From Treponema sp. (GTDB lineage Bacteria; Spirochaetota; Spirochaetia; Treponematales; Treponemataceae), in assembly GCA_017548565.1 (NCBI GenBank), contig JAFYZU010000007.1, positions 58,179-122,178 of the forward strand: 64,000 bases of DNA, given 5' to 3'. Made by a program: the position numbers and the translations under genes. This document shows positions 17,509 through 26,913 of the stretch, piece after piece; position 1 is the first letter of the stretch; each line of letters starts with the position of its first letter. Below the pieces are notes generated by a model. That model saw only the letters and a list, made by a program, of their open reading frames with translations. It did no database searches and was not told where the DNA came from.

Positions 17509-19650
17509 TTATTCCCAAAGAAATATAACGATTTTTTGTGTTATTATTTCACTTGGGGTATTTGTATTCCTTTGATTAAATGTTTGCTCAAAATAGTTAC
17601 TATTAGTATACATAAAAGACAAAGAATAACCAAGCGCTATATCTTGAAATGGGTCATTTGGTGAGCCGGTACCATCATCTTCTGTTATATAAGCATAATA
17701 GCATAATGTGTCAGAAGGTTGATTTAACTCTATATAATAATCCATTAAACTTACCTGTTTTTCAGTATCTTTATAATATTCTTCATCCTCAGAAAAAGTA
17801 TGCAGTAATATTTTGGTACCATTGTTTTTAGCAATATATATAGTACTATCTGTAAATTCACTACCACCGGATTGATCGGTAAAATTGCATGTAAAAGATA
17901 AACTGAAAATCTTTGCAAATACCGGTTTTATAACTACATATATAGTCTTATTAGTTTCTTTTTTAATGCAGTTTTCACGTTCCTGAACAACTTTAACATT
18001 ATAAATTCCATATTCAAGATTTGACAGGTTGTTTACCTGAGCATTATCCTTAAATATCGTAATTGAATTTCCTGGATTTCCTTTTGAAACCTCTAGATTC
18101 AATTTATTTTCATATAAATAACTGATTCTATAAACTTCATCGCTTTCTTTATTCCCATTTAGTGCTTTAAAAACCGGTTCGTCAAGTTCTCCCTGAACTT
18201 TATAATTTTTTGTAAAAGTTTTTGTCTTAAAATACTTTTTGCTTACTGTCCAGACAACAGTAGTACTTCCAAGTTCAATTTCATATGAATTACTATCTAC
18301 TTTTTTACCATTCTTTTCTACAGTTATATCTGCATTTCCGTCGTCATACAAAAAATCACTTTTATTGGAAAGTTCAGCTTTAATGTATCCATTATCCGAG
18401 GTTTTATTAAGACTTGTAATAATATGTTTATAAATACCGGCAGGAGGAGTTTCATTTTTTATTCTCCCATTATATGGTGAAATATGAGAGTATTGAGGTT
18501 CCTGCAATTCTCGAACTACATTGATTTTTCTTTCAATAATTAAATCCTTACATTTATCCCTATGAACTTTTACAAAAAGTGTATGCTTCCCTCTGGAAAG
18601 ATTTATATTGTTCAAATCATTGCTTTGAATACCATCCACAGTACAGGTTAATTCTGCTTTTTTATCTTTAGATGAAACAGCCAGTCTTATCTTTTCATCA
18701 TTCAAATTGTTTTCTTTTTTAATTTCTATATATTCATAATCCTCAGAATCTTTTTCATCATTTGCGGTAACCAGTTTATTTTCGTTATTATAAAAACATA
18801 AAGTAGGAGAAACGTTCTCACTGTTTCCGGGTCCTCCAGGTGTAGCGAGAAGTTTTGACGTTAATTTATATTGACCTATTACCCGAACTGTATAAGAATA
18901 TTCAAGATTTTCTGTTTGTTTATCGGAATAATAGGTAAATATATCTGTCTGTGGGTCAATCATTTTATTATCATTAATGTCTACTGTAGCTGTTTCACCA
19001 ACCTGTTTACCTTTATCATCATAGACTTTTATTTCAAATTTTACATTTTGATTTTTTGTTTTTCCATCAGTTGGAATTTTAAATGAAACGTAATGCCTGT
19101 GATCGGATGATACACCATCTGGTACAAAAAGATCTGTTACATAATCAGGCGGAGTATTCTGTATAAATGAAACATCTACAAAGCTGTCGGGATTCCTTTT
19201 TTTAAGTTCATCCTCCGATAACTCAAGAAAAGTAAAATTTTCAGGCCACAGGCAGCCGGAAAGATTAATCTTTTTACCTTCCATTTTTTCGTCTAAAGTT
19301 GCAGTGATTTTTATGATTCCGTCTTCATATCTTTCTTCAAGAGGAATTTCATCACCAGAACCTTCATAGGTCATTTGAAAACATTTATCACCACGATATT
19401 CCGGTTTTTGCAGCAGCTCATAATTTTTATGATTGATAGGATAAATATAAAAAACGACAGGCTCTTCGGCAGAAATATTTTCACCGGTTTCCAGCACATG
19501 ATGCTCTGTCATTATCTGAATATCTGCAACCTTACAGGCATTCGTACAGTCTTCAATATATTTTTTGACAGATTTATCAAAAGTTATATTACAGGCAGTA
19601 ATTAAAAGAGAACTGAATAAAACAAACAATAAAACTAACTTTTTCTTCAT
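17509..19650 (-). CDS. Large lipoprotein with Ig-like repeats
   Basis: A 713-residue protein of unknown function. The N-terminus is a lipoprotein signal (MKKKLVLLFVLFSSLLITAC) with the lipidated Cys at residue 20. The rest is beta-rich and hydrophilic, with several ~80-residue segments that look Ig-like (for example the 'NLSRGKHTLFVKVHRDKC' and 'NLEYGIYNVKVVQERENC' stretches, each followed by a 'YVVIKPVF'-like linker). No enzymatic motif is visible. It converges on the LRR lipoprotein, with only 18 bases between the stops. A surface or periplasmic adhesin-like role is inference. Confidence 0.7.
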   Translation of the reverse strand: MKKKLVLLFVLFSSLLITACNITFDKSVKKYIEDCTNACKVADIQIMTEHHVLETGENISAEEPVVFYIYPINHKNYELLQKPEYRGDKCFQMTYEGSGDEIPLEERYEDGIIKITATLDEKMEGKKINLSGCLWPENFTFLELSEDELKKRNPDSFVDVSFIQNTPPDYVTDLFVPDGVSSDHRHYVSFKIPTDGKTKNQNVKFEIKVYDDKGKQVGETATVDINDNKMIDPQTDIFTYYSDKQTENLEYSYTVRVIGQYKLTSKLLATPGGPGNSENVSPTLCFYNNENKLVTANDEKDSEDYEYIEIKKENNLNDEKIRLAVSSKDKKAELTCTVDGIQSNDLNNINLSRGKHTLFVKVHRDKCKDLIIERKINVVRELQEPQYSHISPYNGRIKNETPPAGIYKHIITSLNKTSDNGYIKAELSNKSDFLYDDGNADITVEKNGKKVDSNSYEIELGSTTVVWTVSKKYFKTKTFTKNYKVQGELDEPVFKALNGNKESDEVYRISYLYENKLNLEVSKGNPGNSITIFKDNAQVNNLSNLEYGIYNVKVVQERENCIKKETNKTIYVVIKPVFAKIFSLSFTCNFTDQSGGSEFTDSTIYIAKNNGTKILLHTFSEDEEYYKDTEKQVSLMDYYIELNQPSDTLCYYAYITEDDGTGSPNDPFQDIALGYSLSFMYTNSNYFEQTFNQRNTNTPSEIITQKIVIFLWE

Positions 19651-19729
19651 AGCATTTACATATAGATTTTATCATGTTTTTTATTTCATGTATATAATAA
19701 AATTGCAAAGCCGTAAAACCGTTAAATCT

Positions 19730-21196
19730 TTATTCCATCATTTTATGAGATATATCAAGTCTCTTTAATCTTTCCTTATCAGGTGTAATACAAAGATTCT
19801 TTTCCTGAGTCGGGAGGACTGTCCCCTTTGGTCCGTATTTTGCCCTTCGAAGATATTTTACATGTGTATAATATAAATCAACCTTAGTATTATTCCGTGC
19901 CTTTGAATAATATACAGCGAGATTTCCCGCATCAAGAAGAATATCAAGGGGGACAGTCTTGCCTTTTTTTGCCTTAATGAATACGTATCCTCCGTGATAA
20001 TCCCTCACATGAAGCCATAAATCCTCTCCCCGAACAAAATGGCGCAGAAGCTCATCATTTTCATTTGTATCACGACCTGCATACAAGGTCCATCCGTCAA
20101 CAGAGTATTCAAGTCCCGGATGTGTCTTTTTAAGCTTCTGTTTAGGCGTTGAGTTTTTTCTGAAAAGTTGTTCTATCTTGATAGGATTGGGCTCTTTTAT
20201 CATCTGATTATAAGATTCAGTCAATTTTTCCAGCTGTGATCTGGCAATCTCAATATCATGCTTCAACTCTTCTTTACCGCTCACTGCTTTTTTGTATTTT
20301 TTATAATAATCGTTTGCATTTTCCTGAACAGATTTATCCGGATCTATTTTTATCCTGATTTTTTTACCAGTTTCATAATCATCACATTCCAAAAACAAGG
20401 AATCTTTGGCAATCTGATGTCCGAAAGAAAGAATTAAATCACCCTGATGCTTATAAAACGATGCATTTTCGAAAGAATGCAGTTTTTCTTCAAGATTTTG
20501 AAGTGCCACAGTACGTTTTGAATGATTTATGGCATACCATTTTTCAACCTTCTGAATCAGTGAATCGCGGCTGAGATTCTGGGCATATTCCGAATACCAG
20601 AAATCTATAAATTCATTGAAAGTTGAACAATGGGGACAACCCTCGCTGTTATTTTGAACAATGGGGACAGCCCTCCATTCCCGTATACTGAATTTTTCAT
20701 GATCCGCTGCCGATTTTATTTCCGGAATGATATATTTCTGACCTTTAATTTCATTCTGTTTTGGCCGACGATACATCGATTCAAGAATCACATCGTTTTC
20801 ATCACATAATAAAACATTTGCGGCATTATTCCAGAGCTTTATATACATGTTGAATTTAATCCGCCCTTCAGTTTCCGCATCTGTATGAGAAAGCTCCAGT
20901 TTTATTACGCGTTCAAATCCAATCTGTGCAATGCTTTCAATTCTGCTCCCCTTAATATGAGATTTAAGATATTCCATGAATCTCAGAGGCGTACTGTTTT
21001 TAGTTATTTTTCTGTTTGTCTGATTAATTCTTACAGAATTCTGTGCAGTACATATAAGGACAGTCTTTGCACATCCATTCTTATAAGTATAAAGGCAAAG
21101 CATGTCATATCCCGGCTGAATTATATCCTGAATATATGCACCGTCAATCGAAAGCTCTTTTAAAATCAGATTAATTTCATTACAATTTAAACTCAA
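19730..21196 (-). CDS. rqcH: Rqc2-homologue RqcH / NFACT-family protein
   Basis: In bacteria RqcH binds stalled 50S subunits and adds C-terminal alanine tails to nascent chains. Earlier names are FbpA and fibronectin-binding protein. The 488-residue protein has the NFACT-N region, a central coiled coil (~270-350) and a C-terminal NFACT-R domain (GRDTNENDELLRHF, then DLWLHVRDYHGGYVFIKA, LAVYYSKARN). The start is a TTG at 21196 with GGAG 11 bases upstream, inside the last codons of uxaC, so the gene is coupled to it. Four repeat-like stretches lie inside the gene. Two of them (20628-20675) form an extra-looking segment rich in Cys, N-N-S-E-G-C-P-H-C. Confidence 0.88.
   Translation of the reverse strand: MSLNCNEINLILKELSIDGAYIQDIIQPGYDMLCLYTYKNGCAKTVLICTAQNSVRINQTNRKITKNSTPLRFMEYLKSHIKGSRIESIAQIGFERVIKLELSHTDAETEGRIKFNMYIKLWNNAANVLLCDENDVILESMYRRPKQNEIKGQKYIIPEIKSAADHEKFSIREWRAVPIVQNNSEGCPHCSTFNEFIDFWYSEYAQNLSRDSLIQKVEKWYAINHSKRTVALQNLEEKLHSFENASFYKHQGDLILSFGHQIAKDSLFLECDDYETGKKIRIKIDPDKSVQENANDYYKKYKKAVSGKEELKHDIEIARSQLEKLTESYNQMIKEPNPIKIEQLFRKNSTPKQKLKKTHPGLEYSVDGWTLYAGRDTNENDELLRHFVRGEDLWLHVRDYHGGYVFIKAKKGKTVPLDILLDAGNLAVYYSKARNNTKVDLYYTHVKYLRRAKYGPKGTVLPTQEKNLCITPDKERLKRLDISHKMME
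19815..19829 (-). repeat. Dispersed repeat in rqcH, sense copy
   Basis: The minus strand reads AAAGGGGACAGTCCTCCC, giving K-G-T-V-L-P inside the NFACT-R domain. Confidence 0.55.
19946..19963 (+). repeat. Dispersed repeat in rqcH, antisense copy
   Basis: AAGGGGGACAGTCTTGCC, read on the coding strand as G-K-T-V-P-L, at a point where NFACT proteins commonly carry a G-K-x-V-P-like stretch. Confidence 0.5.
20628..20676 (+). repeat. Pair of full dispersed repeats in rqcH
   Basis: CAATGGGGACAACCCTC (20628-20644) and CAATGGGGACAGCCCTCC (20659-20676) stand 31 bases apart, antisense to rqcH. They are read in two different frames, as E-G-C-P-H-C and R-A-V-P-I-V. Confidence 0.8.
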
Positions 21197-22616
21197 AGAA
21201 ATTTACTCCGTTTTTATAACAGATATCCTTTATCATACTTCCCAGAGTCTTTTCGTCCCATGGATACTCTCCGTTTTCAACAAGATTTCCGGCATAATTA
21301 CAAAGGATTCTCCTGAAATATTCATGCCTTGGATAAGAAAGAAAACTTCTTGAATCTGTAAGCATTCCGACATATTTTCCAAGACAGGCTGTTCTTGAGT
21401 AAACGCGTATCTGCTCTTCTATTCCATCCTTATGATCATTGAACCACCATGCAGGTCCAAACTGACAGTTACGGAAATTAGCTGCCATAGTTGCAACTGT
21501 TTCACTATCCTTTGTATTAAGGTTATATAGAATTGTCCGTGCAGAAGGTTCTTCAGAATAAACTGCATTTAAAACTGCGCCGAGCTGTGAAGCAAAATTA
21601 AAATCGTTCAGGCTGTCTTCTCCAATATTTTTTCCACATGAATCAAGCATTGCCCGGTTATTGTCACGAAGGGCTCCGATATGAAGCTGCATCACAATTT
21701 TTTTCTGCGCATAAAGTTTTCCAAGCTCAATAAGAACAAAGCCTTTATATTTTGCAATCTCTTCTGCGTTCAGTTTTTTTCCAATCCATGCTTTTTCAAA
21801 GATATAGTTTACATCGTCAAAATCAGAAGGAATGTAAAAATCACTTTCAAGAGAATGATCGCTTACAAGGCATCCGTTTTCCTTAAAATAACACATCCTT
21901 CGTCCAAGAGCATTTATCATGTCTTTTACTGATTTGAATTTTGTTCCGTCAATTTCCTGAAGCTTTGAAATGTAATCTGCAAACATCGGATTTTCAGGAC
22001 TCAAAACAGTATCAGGGCGGAACGAAGGACGTACTTTAAGCGGATATTTTTCTGTATGCGGATTAAGTTCATTTATTTTTTTGTGATATTCAAGACTATC
22101 CAGAGGATCATCTGTCGTACACAATTCTTTTACATTCATTTTTCCAAGAAGTGCGCGCGGCGTATAGTCTTCTGTCATTAAAAGTTCATTGCATTTTTCC
22201 CAAACCTTACGCGCATTATCTTTTGTCAAAGGCTCGTTTATTCCAAAATATCTTTTTAATTCAAGATGACTCCAGTGATACAAAGGATTCCCGATACAAA
22301 GTGCAAGCGTTTTTACAAAAGCAAGGTAACGTTCATAATCAGTTTTTTCTTCACCCTGCTTTACAGAGCCGTCTTTATTCAAATGCCCCGTAATCAGATT
22401 TTCATCAATGCCGCAGGATCTCATCGCACGCCATTTATAATGGTCATGATCCAGCCATGCATTTGCAAGATTTCCAAGAGGTTTGTTTTCGTATATTTCT
22501 TTTGGTGAAAGATGATTATGAAAATCAAAAACCGGTTCGTTTTCTGCATACTTATGAAAAAGAATTTCTGCAGTCTTTGTTTCCAGCAGAAAATCATCAT
22601 CTAAAAAAGCTTTCAT
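21180..22616 (-). CDS. uxaC: Glucuronate (uronate) isomerase
   Basis: Converts D-glucuronate to D-fructuronate, or D-galacturonate to D-tagaturonate, as the entry step of the Ashwell pathway. At 478 residues it has the usual length. Hallmarks are the metal-binding H-x-H in FDFHNHLSPKEI, the WLDHDHYKWRAMRSCGI block, LQLHIG-like MQLHIGALRDNN, and SRSFLSYPRHEYFRRILC near the C-terminus. No Shine-Dalgarno precedes the ATG; instead TATTCT lies six bases before it, with a matching -35. A leaderless message is therefore likely. Unlike eda, uxuB and uxuA it has no ACTAGT palindrome. rqcH starts inside its end. Confidence 0.95.
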   Translation of the reverse strand: MKAFLDDDFLLETKTAEILFHKYAENEPVFDFHNHLSPKEIYENKPLGNLANAWLDHDHYKWRAMRSCGIDENLITGHLNKDGSVKQGEEKTDYERYLAFVKTLALCIGNPLYHWSHLELKRYFGINEPLTKDNARKVWEKCNELLMTEDYTPRALLGKMNVKELCTTDDPLDSLEYHKKINELNPHTEKYPLKVRPSFRPDTVLSPENPMFADYISKLQEIDGTKFKSVKDMINALGRRMCYFKENGCLVSDHSLESDFYIPSDFDDVNYIFEKAWIGKKLNAEEIAKYKGFVLIELGKLYAQKKIVMQLHIGALRDNNRAMLDSCGKNIGEDSLNDFNFASQLGAVLNAVYSEEPSARTILYNLNTKDSETVATMAANFRNCQFGPAWWFNDHKDGIEEQIRVYSRTACLGKYVGMLTDSRSFLSYPRHEYFRRILCNYAGNLVENGEYPWDEKTLGSMIKDICYKNGVNFFEFKL

Positions 22617-22622
22617 AAATGC

Positions 22623-22651
22623 AGAATATCAGTTCTTTGCCTTTTTTTCAA
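22623..22651 (-). promoter_or_regulatory. uxaC promoter; predicted leaderless start
   Basis: On the minus strand TTGAAA (22646-22651), 17 bases, then TATTCT (22623-22628) with a TGA extended -10, then six bases to the ATG at 22616. The -35 lies in the last codons of the upstream membrane-protein gene. Confidence 0.7.
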
Positions 22652-23322
22652 CAATTACATTTTTTATTCAAAGCCAGCAGAGAAAAAGCAAAAAACCAGG
22701 TAATTCCAAAAATAAGAGGAATAACAATCCAGGTAAACTGCAATCCTCCGTCCAGAAAACCGTATAAATCATAAGTGCGCGAGGTTTTATTGTTTTTCAG
22801 ATGCATAAAAATATTTGAAATATAAAATACGGAATATAAAAGCATTGGAATTATACCGGTAATACTCAAACGCTTTGAATTTTTTTTTGTCTTTTCAAAA
22901 AACACAAAGGATATTATGCACAAAAGAGGTGTAATCAAATGCATGATAAGACTTGCATTCATAAAAAGAGCAAAATATCCTTCATCTGATTTTGGACCAA
23001 GATAGAATACCGTAACCATCATTGTAAGGGTTACTCCTGTAGTGGCTGCAAGCTTCAATAAAAAAAGAGGTTTCGGAAGAATGCTTTCTTTATTTTTTTT
23101 CGTAAGATAATAAATAAGAAAAATTAAAGATACTATTCCTGCAAAAATATTTGAATCAACCGTAAAATATTTAAATATTTTAAAGTGCGGTGCATTCTCT
23201 GCAAAACCTGAATGACCCATAAATTCAAAGCTGTTAAATATTGCATACGAAGCAAAAACAGTAAGAATAACAATCAATGAATTTAATATTATGGAAAAAG
23301 TTTGATGAGTATTATTTTTCAT
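22648..23322 (-). CDS. Six-TM integral membrane protein (Pr6Pr-like)
   Basis: A 224-residue protein made almost wholly of about six hydrophobic helices. The conserved-looking YFTVDSNIFAGIVSLIFLIYYL segment, the second-half Y-D-L-Y-G-F-L-D-G-G turn and the helix count resemble the Pr6Pr family, whose biochemical function is unknown. The start has AGAAGGAA upstream. It is divergent from the HTH membrane protein at 23393, with a 70-base shared promoter region. A transporter or sensor role cannot be told from the sequence. Confidence 0.55.
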   Translation of the reverse strand: MKNNTHQTFSIILNSLIVILTVFASYAIFNSFEFMGHSGFAENAPHFKIFKYFTVDSNIFAGIVSLIFLIYYLTKKNKESILPKPLFLLKLAATTGVTLTMMVTVFYLGPKSDEGYFALFMNASLIMHLITPLLCIISFVFFEKTKKNSKRLSITGIIPMLLYSVFYISNIFMHLKNNKTSRTYDLYGFLDGGLQFTWIVIPLIFGITWFFAFSLLALNKKCNC

Positions 23323-23380
23323 TTCCTTCTCTCCTTAGATTTTTCATTCATTTTACATAGCATTTAAGCAAAAATCAAGT

Positions 23381-23386
23381 TATAAT
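23381..23386 (+). promoter_or_regulatory. Perfect -10 box six bases before the 23393 gene
   Basis: TATAAT is followed by CAGATT and the ATG, with no Shine-Dalgarno, as in four other predicted leaderless genes here. A good -35 at the matching distance is not visible (TAGCAT), so the call is weaker. Confidence 0.5.
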
Positions 23387-23392
23387 CAGATT

Positions 23393-24127
23393 ATGAAAGC
23401 ATTTTACTCAAAGACATTTTTATCGTTTATACGCATTACTTCGCTCATTTTCATAGGGATTCTTATTTATCTTACAGGGCATGCAGTTTATGATGTTTTT
23501 TTTCTTAAGGATTACGGATGTATTTTTGGCCTTATATCCGGTCCATTGAGCATTCTCATTTTAATTTTTGTTGTCATTAATCCGCAGAAGCTTTCTCTTT
23601 TTGTACCGCCGCTTATTTTTTACTCTGTTTCAAATTCCATTGCAAATGCAAATCCTGTTTTTCCGATTATTTTTCTTGAGCTTGCAGCAGTACTTCTGTG
23701 GGTACGCGGTTTTTTTAATAATCACAGACGAATTAAGATTTTTCTTCTGATTCTTGTTTATCTTATTCCATTACTTTTTCAATTAAAATTCAACCCGAAA
23801 TTTTTTACAAATCAGCTTTTAGATATCCTTCAGATTATTCTTATAACATTCATTATAATCTTTTTAATTTATGAATACATGAAAACCCAGACAGTAAAAG
23901 ATAAGGTTTTAAACCTTGCAGAATATTCTGAAACAACAGAGCGAGATGCAAAATGGCTCAGTCTTGTTCAGCAGGGAGTAAAATACGAAGCGATCGCCAT
24001 TGATTATGAACTTACTTTGGGAACCGTCCAGAACAGACTCAACAAAATATATCATATTCTTCAGACCGGCGACCGCATCGGTTTTCTTTCATTCTACTCA
24101 AATGCAAAAATCATTTATAAAAAATGA
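23393..24127 (+). CDS. Membrane protein with C-terminal helix-turn-helix (LuxR-like)
   Basis: A 244-residue protein. Residues 1-165 hold about five to six hydrophobic helices. The cytoplasmic C-terminus (~175-244) contains a helix-turn-helix: WLSLVQQGVKYEAIAIDYELTLGTVQNRLNKIYHIL resembles the LuxR/GerE layout, with an S-x-x-T-V-x-N-R-L-like recognition helix. Such one-component membrane regulators bind DNA while anchored. The gene probably lacks a 5' leader. It stands alone, converging on the serine hydrolase with 7 bases between stops. Target genes are unknown; its divergent neighbour is one candidate. Confidence 0.65.
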   Translation: MKAFYSKTFLSFIRITSLIFIGILIYLTGHAVYDVFFLKDYGCIFGLISGPLSILILIFVVINPQKLSLFVPPLIFYSVSNSIANANPVFPIIFLELAAVLLWVRGFFNNHRRIKIFLLILVYLIPLLFQLKFNPKFFTNQLLDILQIILITFIIIFLIYEYMKTQTVKDKVLNLAEYSETTERDAKWLSLVQQGVKYEAIAIDYELTLGTVQNRLNKIYHILQTGDRIGFLSFYSNAKIIYKK

Positions 24128-24134
24128 TTATTTT

Positions 24135-25520
24135 TTAATAATGATTATTTTTTATAAATCTGATGCCGTTTATAATTCCTGCCGCAAAAGAAATTACTGC
24201 ACCTGATACAACCACCATAAATAAATCAGGAACAAAGAGCCGTACGACCCACAATGGAGTTTTAAAAAATAATGGTATAAAACAAAGAAGCAGTAACGGC
24301 CAGATGATATAACCTGTAATTCTGCAGATTATTTTTAATACTCTTTTTTCTGTGCCTCGTGATTTTGATTTTACAGCACGGAATAAAATGAAAACAGAAA
24401 CAGAAAGAATAAAGACAAAAATAAAATCAAGAAGAACATGAAGTAAAACATACGAATTATGATTTATTTTACAAGTTTCTTCTCCGCGGATTATTGCAAG
24501 GCTGTCCCAGATGGCATTATCCATTAAAGAATTCATTACAAATTCATCGCTTGCATTGAGCATAAAACAAACTCCGAGCTTTTCCTTTGGAAGAATGAAC
24601 ATATAGGTAATACCGTTTTCAACACGTCCACCGTGAAAAACCATTTCCTGTCCGTGCCATTTCATGTAGTTCCATCCCATTCCGTAATAACCGTCATATT
24701 CATCAAGTCCATACGAAACATTTTCATACCACATACGGTTGATGCTTTGTTCACTGATAATCTGTTTTCCATTCTCTGTAATTCCACCGTTCAAATACAT
24801 CTTAAGGTAATTTGCATAATCGTTCGGAGTAGAAGCAATATAACCTGCAGGCTCATGAAACCACGATTTTTCGACAGGATAATCAGCCTCGCCCTGCTTA
24901 AAGAATCCAAAATAATTGCGGTTACCGTCCAGCAGCTTTGAACTATCCTTTACCTTCCACGAATCGGCAGAAGAATCCTTCATATCAAGTGGTACAAAAA
25001 TATTTTTCTGAACATAATCCTCATAACAAAGGCCACTCACCTTTTCGATTATTTTTCCAAGCAAATCATAATTGACGTTTGCATATTCATATTTTCCATA
25101 GGATTTTGTTATTTTTACATTATGAAGCTTTGCATGTGTATCAAAACCGCTTGTCTGATTTAATAGAGCACGTACTGTTATCTTTTTTTCAAACTTATAG
25201 TCAGGAAGATAAAAAGAAATATCTTCATCCAGATTGATAAGATTTTTTTCAACAAGCTGCATTATACTAAGGGCAGTAAATGACTTACTCATTGAACCAA
25301 GAAACATCTGCTGTTCCGGATTATAACACTGACCGTAAGTTCTTACCATCTGAGTTTTTTCCGGACTCACAAGAATAAAAGCCATTCCAGGAATGTGATA
25401 TGCCTTTGTTATCTCATTCAGGTATTCATCAAACTTTCTGATTTTTGATTCCTCAAGACCCTCCTCTGCAAAGCATAAAAAGCTTAAGGAACACATCAAT
25501 AAAATTAACATTCTTTTCAT
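24135..25520 (-). CDS. Secreted/membrane serine hydrolase, beta-lactamase (class C/PBP4*) family
   Basis: About 461 residues. The ATG at 25520 (MKRMLILLMCSLSFLCFAEE) has GAGG seven bases upstream and starts a clean signal peptide; ATGs farther upstream lack this. The hydrolase domain shows the S-M-S-K nucleophile motif (FLGSMSKSFTAL), the YANVNYDLLGKII region with Y-x-N, and a HGGRVENG motif in place of H-x-G. Two or three membrane helices close the protein (~370-460). The family includes D-aminopeptidases, esterases and penicillin-binding proteins, so the substrate is open. It stands alone on the minus strand. A degenerate repeat lies at 24498-24510. Confidence 0.85.
   Translation of the reverse strand: MKRMLILLMCSLSFLCFAEEGLEESKIRKFDEYLNEITKAYHIPGMAFILVSPEKTQMVRTYGQCYNPEQQMFLGSMSKSFTALSIMQLVEKNLINLDEDISFYLPDYKFEKKITVRALLNQTSGFDTHAKLHNVKITKSYGKYEYANVNYDLLGKIIEKVSGLCYEDYVQKNIFVPLDMKDSSADSWKVKDSSKLLDGNRNYFGFFKQGEADYPVEKSWFHEPAGYIASTPNDYANYLKMYLNGGITENGKQIISEQSINRMWYENVSYGLDEYDGYYGMGWNYMKWHGQEMVFHGGRVENGITYMFILPKEKLGVCFMLNASDEFVMNSLMDNAIWDSLAIIRGEETCKINHNSYVLLHVLLDFIFVFILSVSVFILFRAVKSKSRGTEKRVLKIICRITGYIIWPLLLLCFIPLFFKTPLWVVRLFVPDLFMVVVSGAVISFAAGIINGIRFIKNNHY
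24498..24510 (-). repeat. Degenerate repeat-like stretch in the serine hydrolase
   Basis: The minus strand reads TGGGACAGCCTTGC, sharing the GGGACAGCCTT core with the hairpin arm. It codes W-D-S-L-A in frame. It is short enough to be chance. Confidence 0.3.
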
Positions 25521-25639
25521 AAAAAACCTCATGAGCGAATCATAACGCATTACGAAAAGAAAACAATACAAAAATGAGGAACCTGATATGAGGTTTATGA
25601 GGTAGTTAACATCGTTACTTTAATAAAAATCAGTATTTA

Positions 25640-26635
25640 TTAATCACAATAACAGAATAATGTGTAAAACAGAATGGTATTATATAATCTGTTTCTTATT
25701 TCATAATTGATGTTGATCTTTGAGAAATTCATATATACAGATACTACATAAATTTTTCCGGTTTCTTTTTTATACATGCAGGTAACAAAATCTCCGGCAG
25801 CGATTTCGCTCATAAAAGCATCAGGACCTGTTCCATATCCTATATAATAGTTATCTACTCCGCAGTTTGACAGAATACTGGTTTTATCCACTTCTATAAA
25901 AAACCAGTTATCTTTATATTTTTTTGAAATGTTTTCTATTTTGGCAAGCCTGATTATTTCTTCTTTTGATTTTGGTTTTACGTTTTGAATTTCTTTTACT
26001 TTTATTGAAATGGAGTTCGTATTTCCGCCTGCAATAAGTACGACTTCCTTATCATCAGTAAATTCATCAGTTTCCATGGATTTCCATCTGAGAATATCGT
26101 AATCATTTACAGATATTAACATTCCGAATTCATCATTAAACGGATGTATTTCATTAAAATCAAAAAGATTAATATTTTCATCAAATTCTAAATCTTTGTA
26201 AGAATACTGAATCATTTTTTTACCGCTTTGTTCATACTCTTTTTCAGTGGAATTATATTTTTTTAATAAAGCCTTCTCAAATGGATTTTCTGACAATTTC
26301 TTCTTTTGTATATACTTTTTTACCTGCTTCTGAATTTCTTTATTTTTTGTATTCCTGAAAAAGTTTTCAAAAAGCAAGGCCGTAAATGTGTTTTTTCCGA
26401 TTTGATCTTCATACATTTCTGCTAATTCTTTATCAGAAACCTTGATTTCTCCTTTTTCCCAATTTTTAAGATAGGAATAACAATTATAAAAATACTTGAA
26501 TTCTTCATAATCTAAAATATAAAGAAAATCATTTGATTCATTTGTTTTATCAGATTCATCTCCTGAATCTGCAAATAAATACACAGAGAAAAATAACAGA
26601 ATAAATAACAAAAGCTTTTTTTTCATTACTTTCAT
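25640..26635 (-). CDS. Secreted protein of unknown function
   Basis: A 331-residue protein that I do not recognise. It has a signal peptide (MKVMKKKLLLFILLFFSVYLFA) and AGGAG seven bases before the ATG. The mature part is rich in Lys, Glu, Tyr and Asn. It includes a central beta-rich region (~150-250, with VVLIAGGNTNSISIKVKEI) and ends in a more hydrophobic segment. No transmembrane helix, lipobox or catalytic motif is evident. The two-part style, an acidic helical half followed by 'ILRWKS' and 'KIYVVSVYM', faintly resembles the 57405-55723 protein, which has V-L-R-W-K-Q. It is probably periplasmic. Confidence 0.6.
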   Translation of the reverse strand: MKVMKKKLLLFILLFFSVYLFADSGDESDKTNESNDFLYILDYEEFKYFYNCYSYLKNWEKGEIKVSDKELAEMYEDQIGKNTFTALLFENFFRNTKNKEIQKQVKKYIQKKKLSENPFEKALLKKYNSTEKEYEQSGKKMIQYSYKDLEFDENINLFDFNEIHPFNDEFGMLISVNDYDILRWKSMETDEFTDDKEVVLIAGGNTNSISIKVKEIQNVKPKSKEEIIRLAKIENISKKYKDNWFFIEVDKTSILSNCGVDNYYIGYGTGPDAFMSEIAAGDFVTCMYKKETGKIYVVSVYMNFSKININYEIRNRLYNTILFYTLFCYCD

Positions 26636-26709
26636 TATATGCTCCTTATTTTCTTATAAAAAATTCATTTTTATATCTCCAAATTCAATTTTACTTTCGT
26701 CAAAGGATG

Positions 26710-26913
26710 TTAAAGAATGGAACGAACAACACGAAAACCAAGGTTGAAGAGCGGATTGTACAGTGTGTTGTAGAACCGGTTAGAAATAATGCAACAGTAA
26801 CCACACCCTCCGATATCGTCGAAGAAGTAGAAACTACCACCACGGTTGACGCGGTTAGACGAAGAAACGCTGGTTTCCTTTATGGCTGCCGTATTGTTAA
26901 TTTTACCATAGGT
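26710..26913 (-). pseudogene. Orphan C-terminal tail of an FGE-sulfatase/C-type-lectin-fold protein
   Basis: 67 open codons on the minus strand lie between a TAA at 26914-26916 and a TAA at 26710-26712. They include S-S-S-N-R-V-N-R-G-G-S-F near the middle and end in N-L-G-F-R-V-V-R-S-I-L. This is the C-terminal signature of formylglycine-generating-enzyme-like (FGE) domains. No start codon, ribosome site or N-terminal domain precedes it; the uxuB terminator lies directly upstream. Between the RGGS and LGFR anchors the residues are F, Y, D, I, G, C and L in NNC-type codons where relatives usually carry Asn (AAC). The same domain is the diversified target of some Treponema retroelements. It may be a gene remnant or a silent donor cassette. 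Confidence 0.75.

Noticed and set aside
26636..26913. Diversity-generating retroelement in the window
   Set aside because: No reverse transcriptase, template repeat or GC-rich initiation site was found; only a variable-region-like tail is present.
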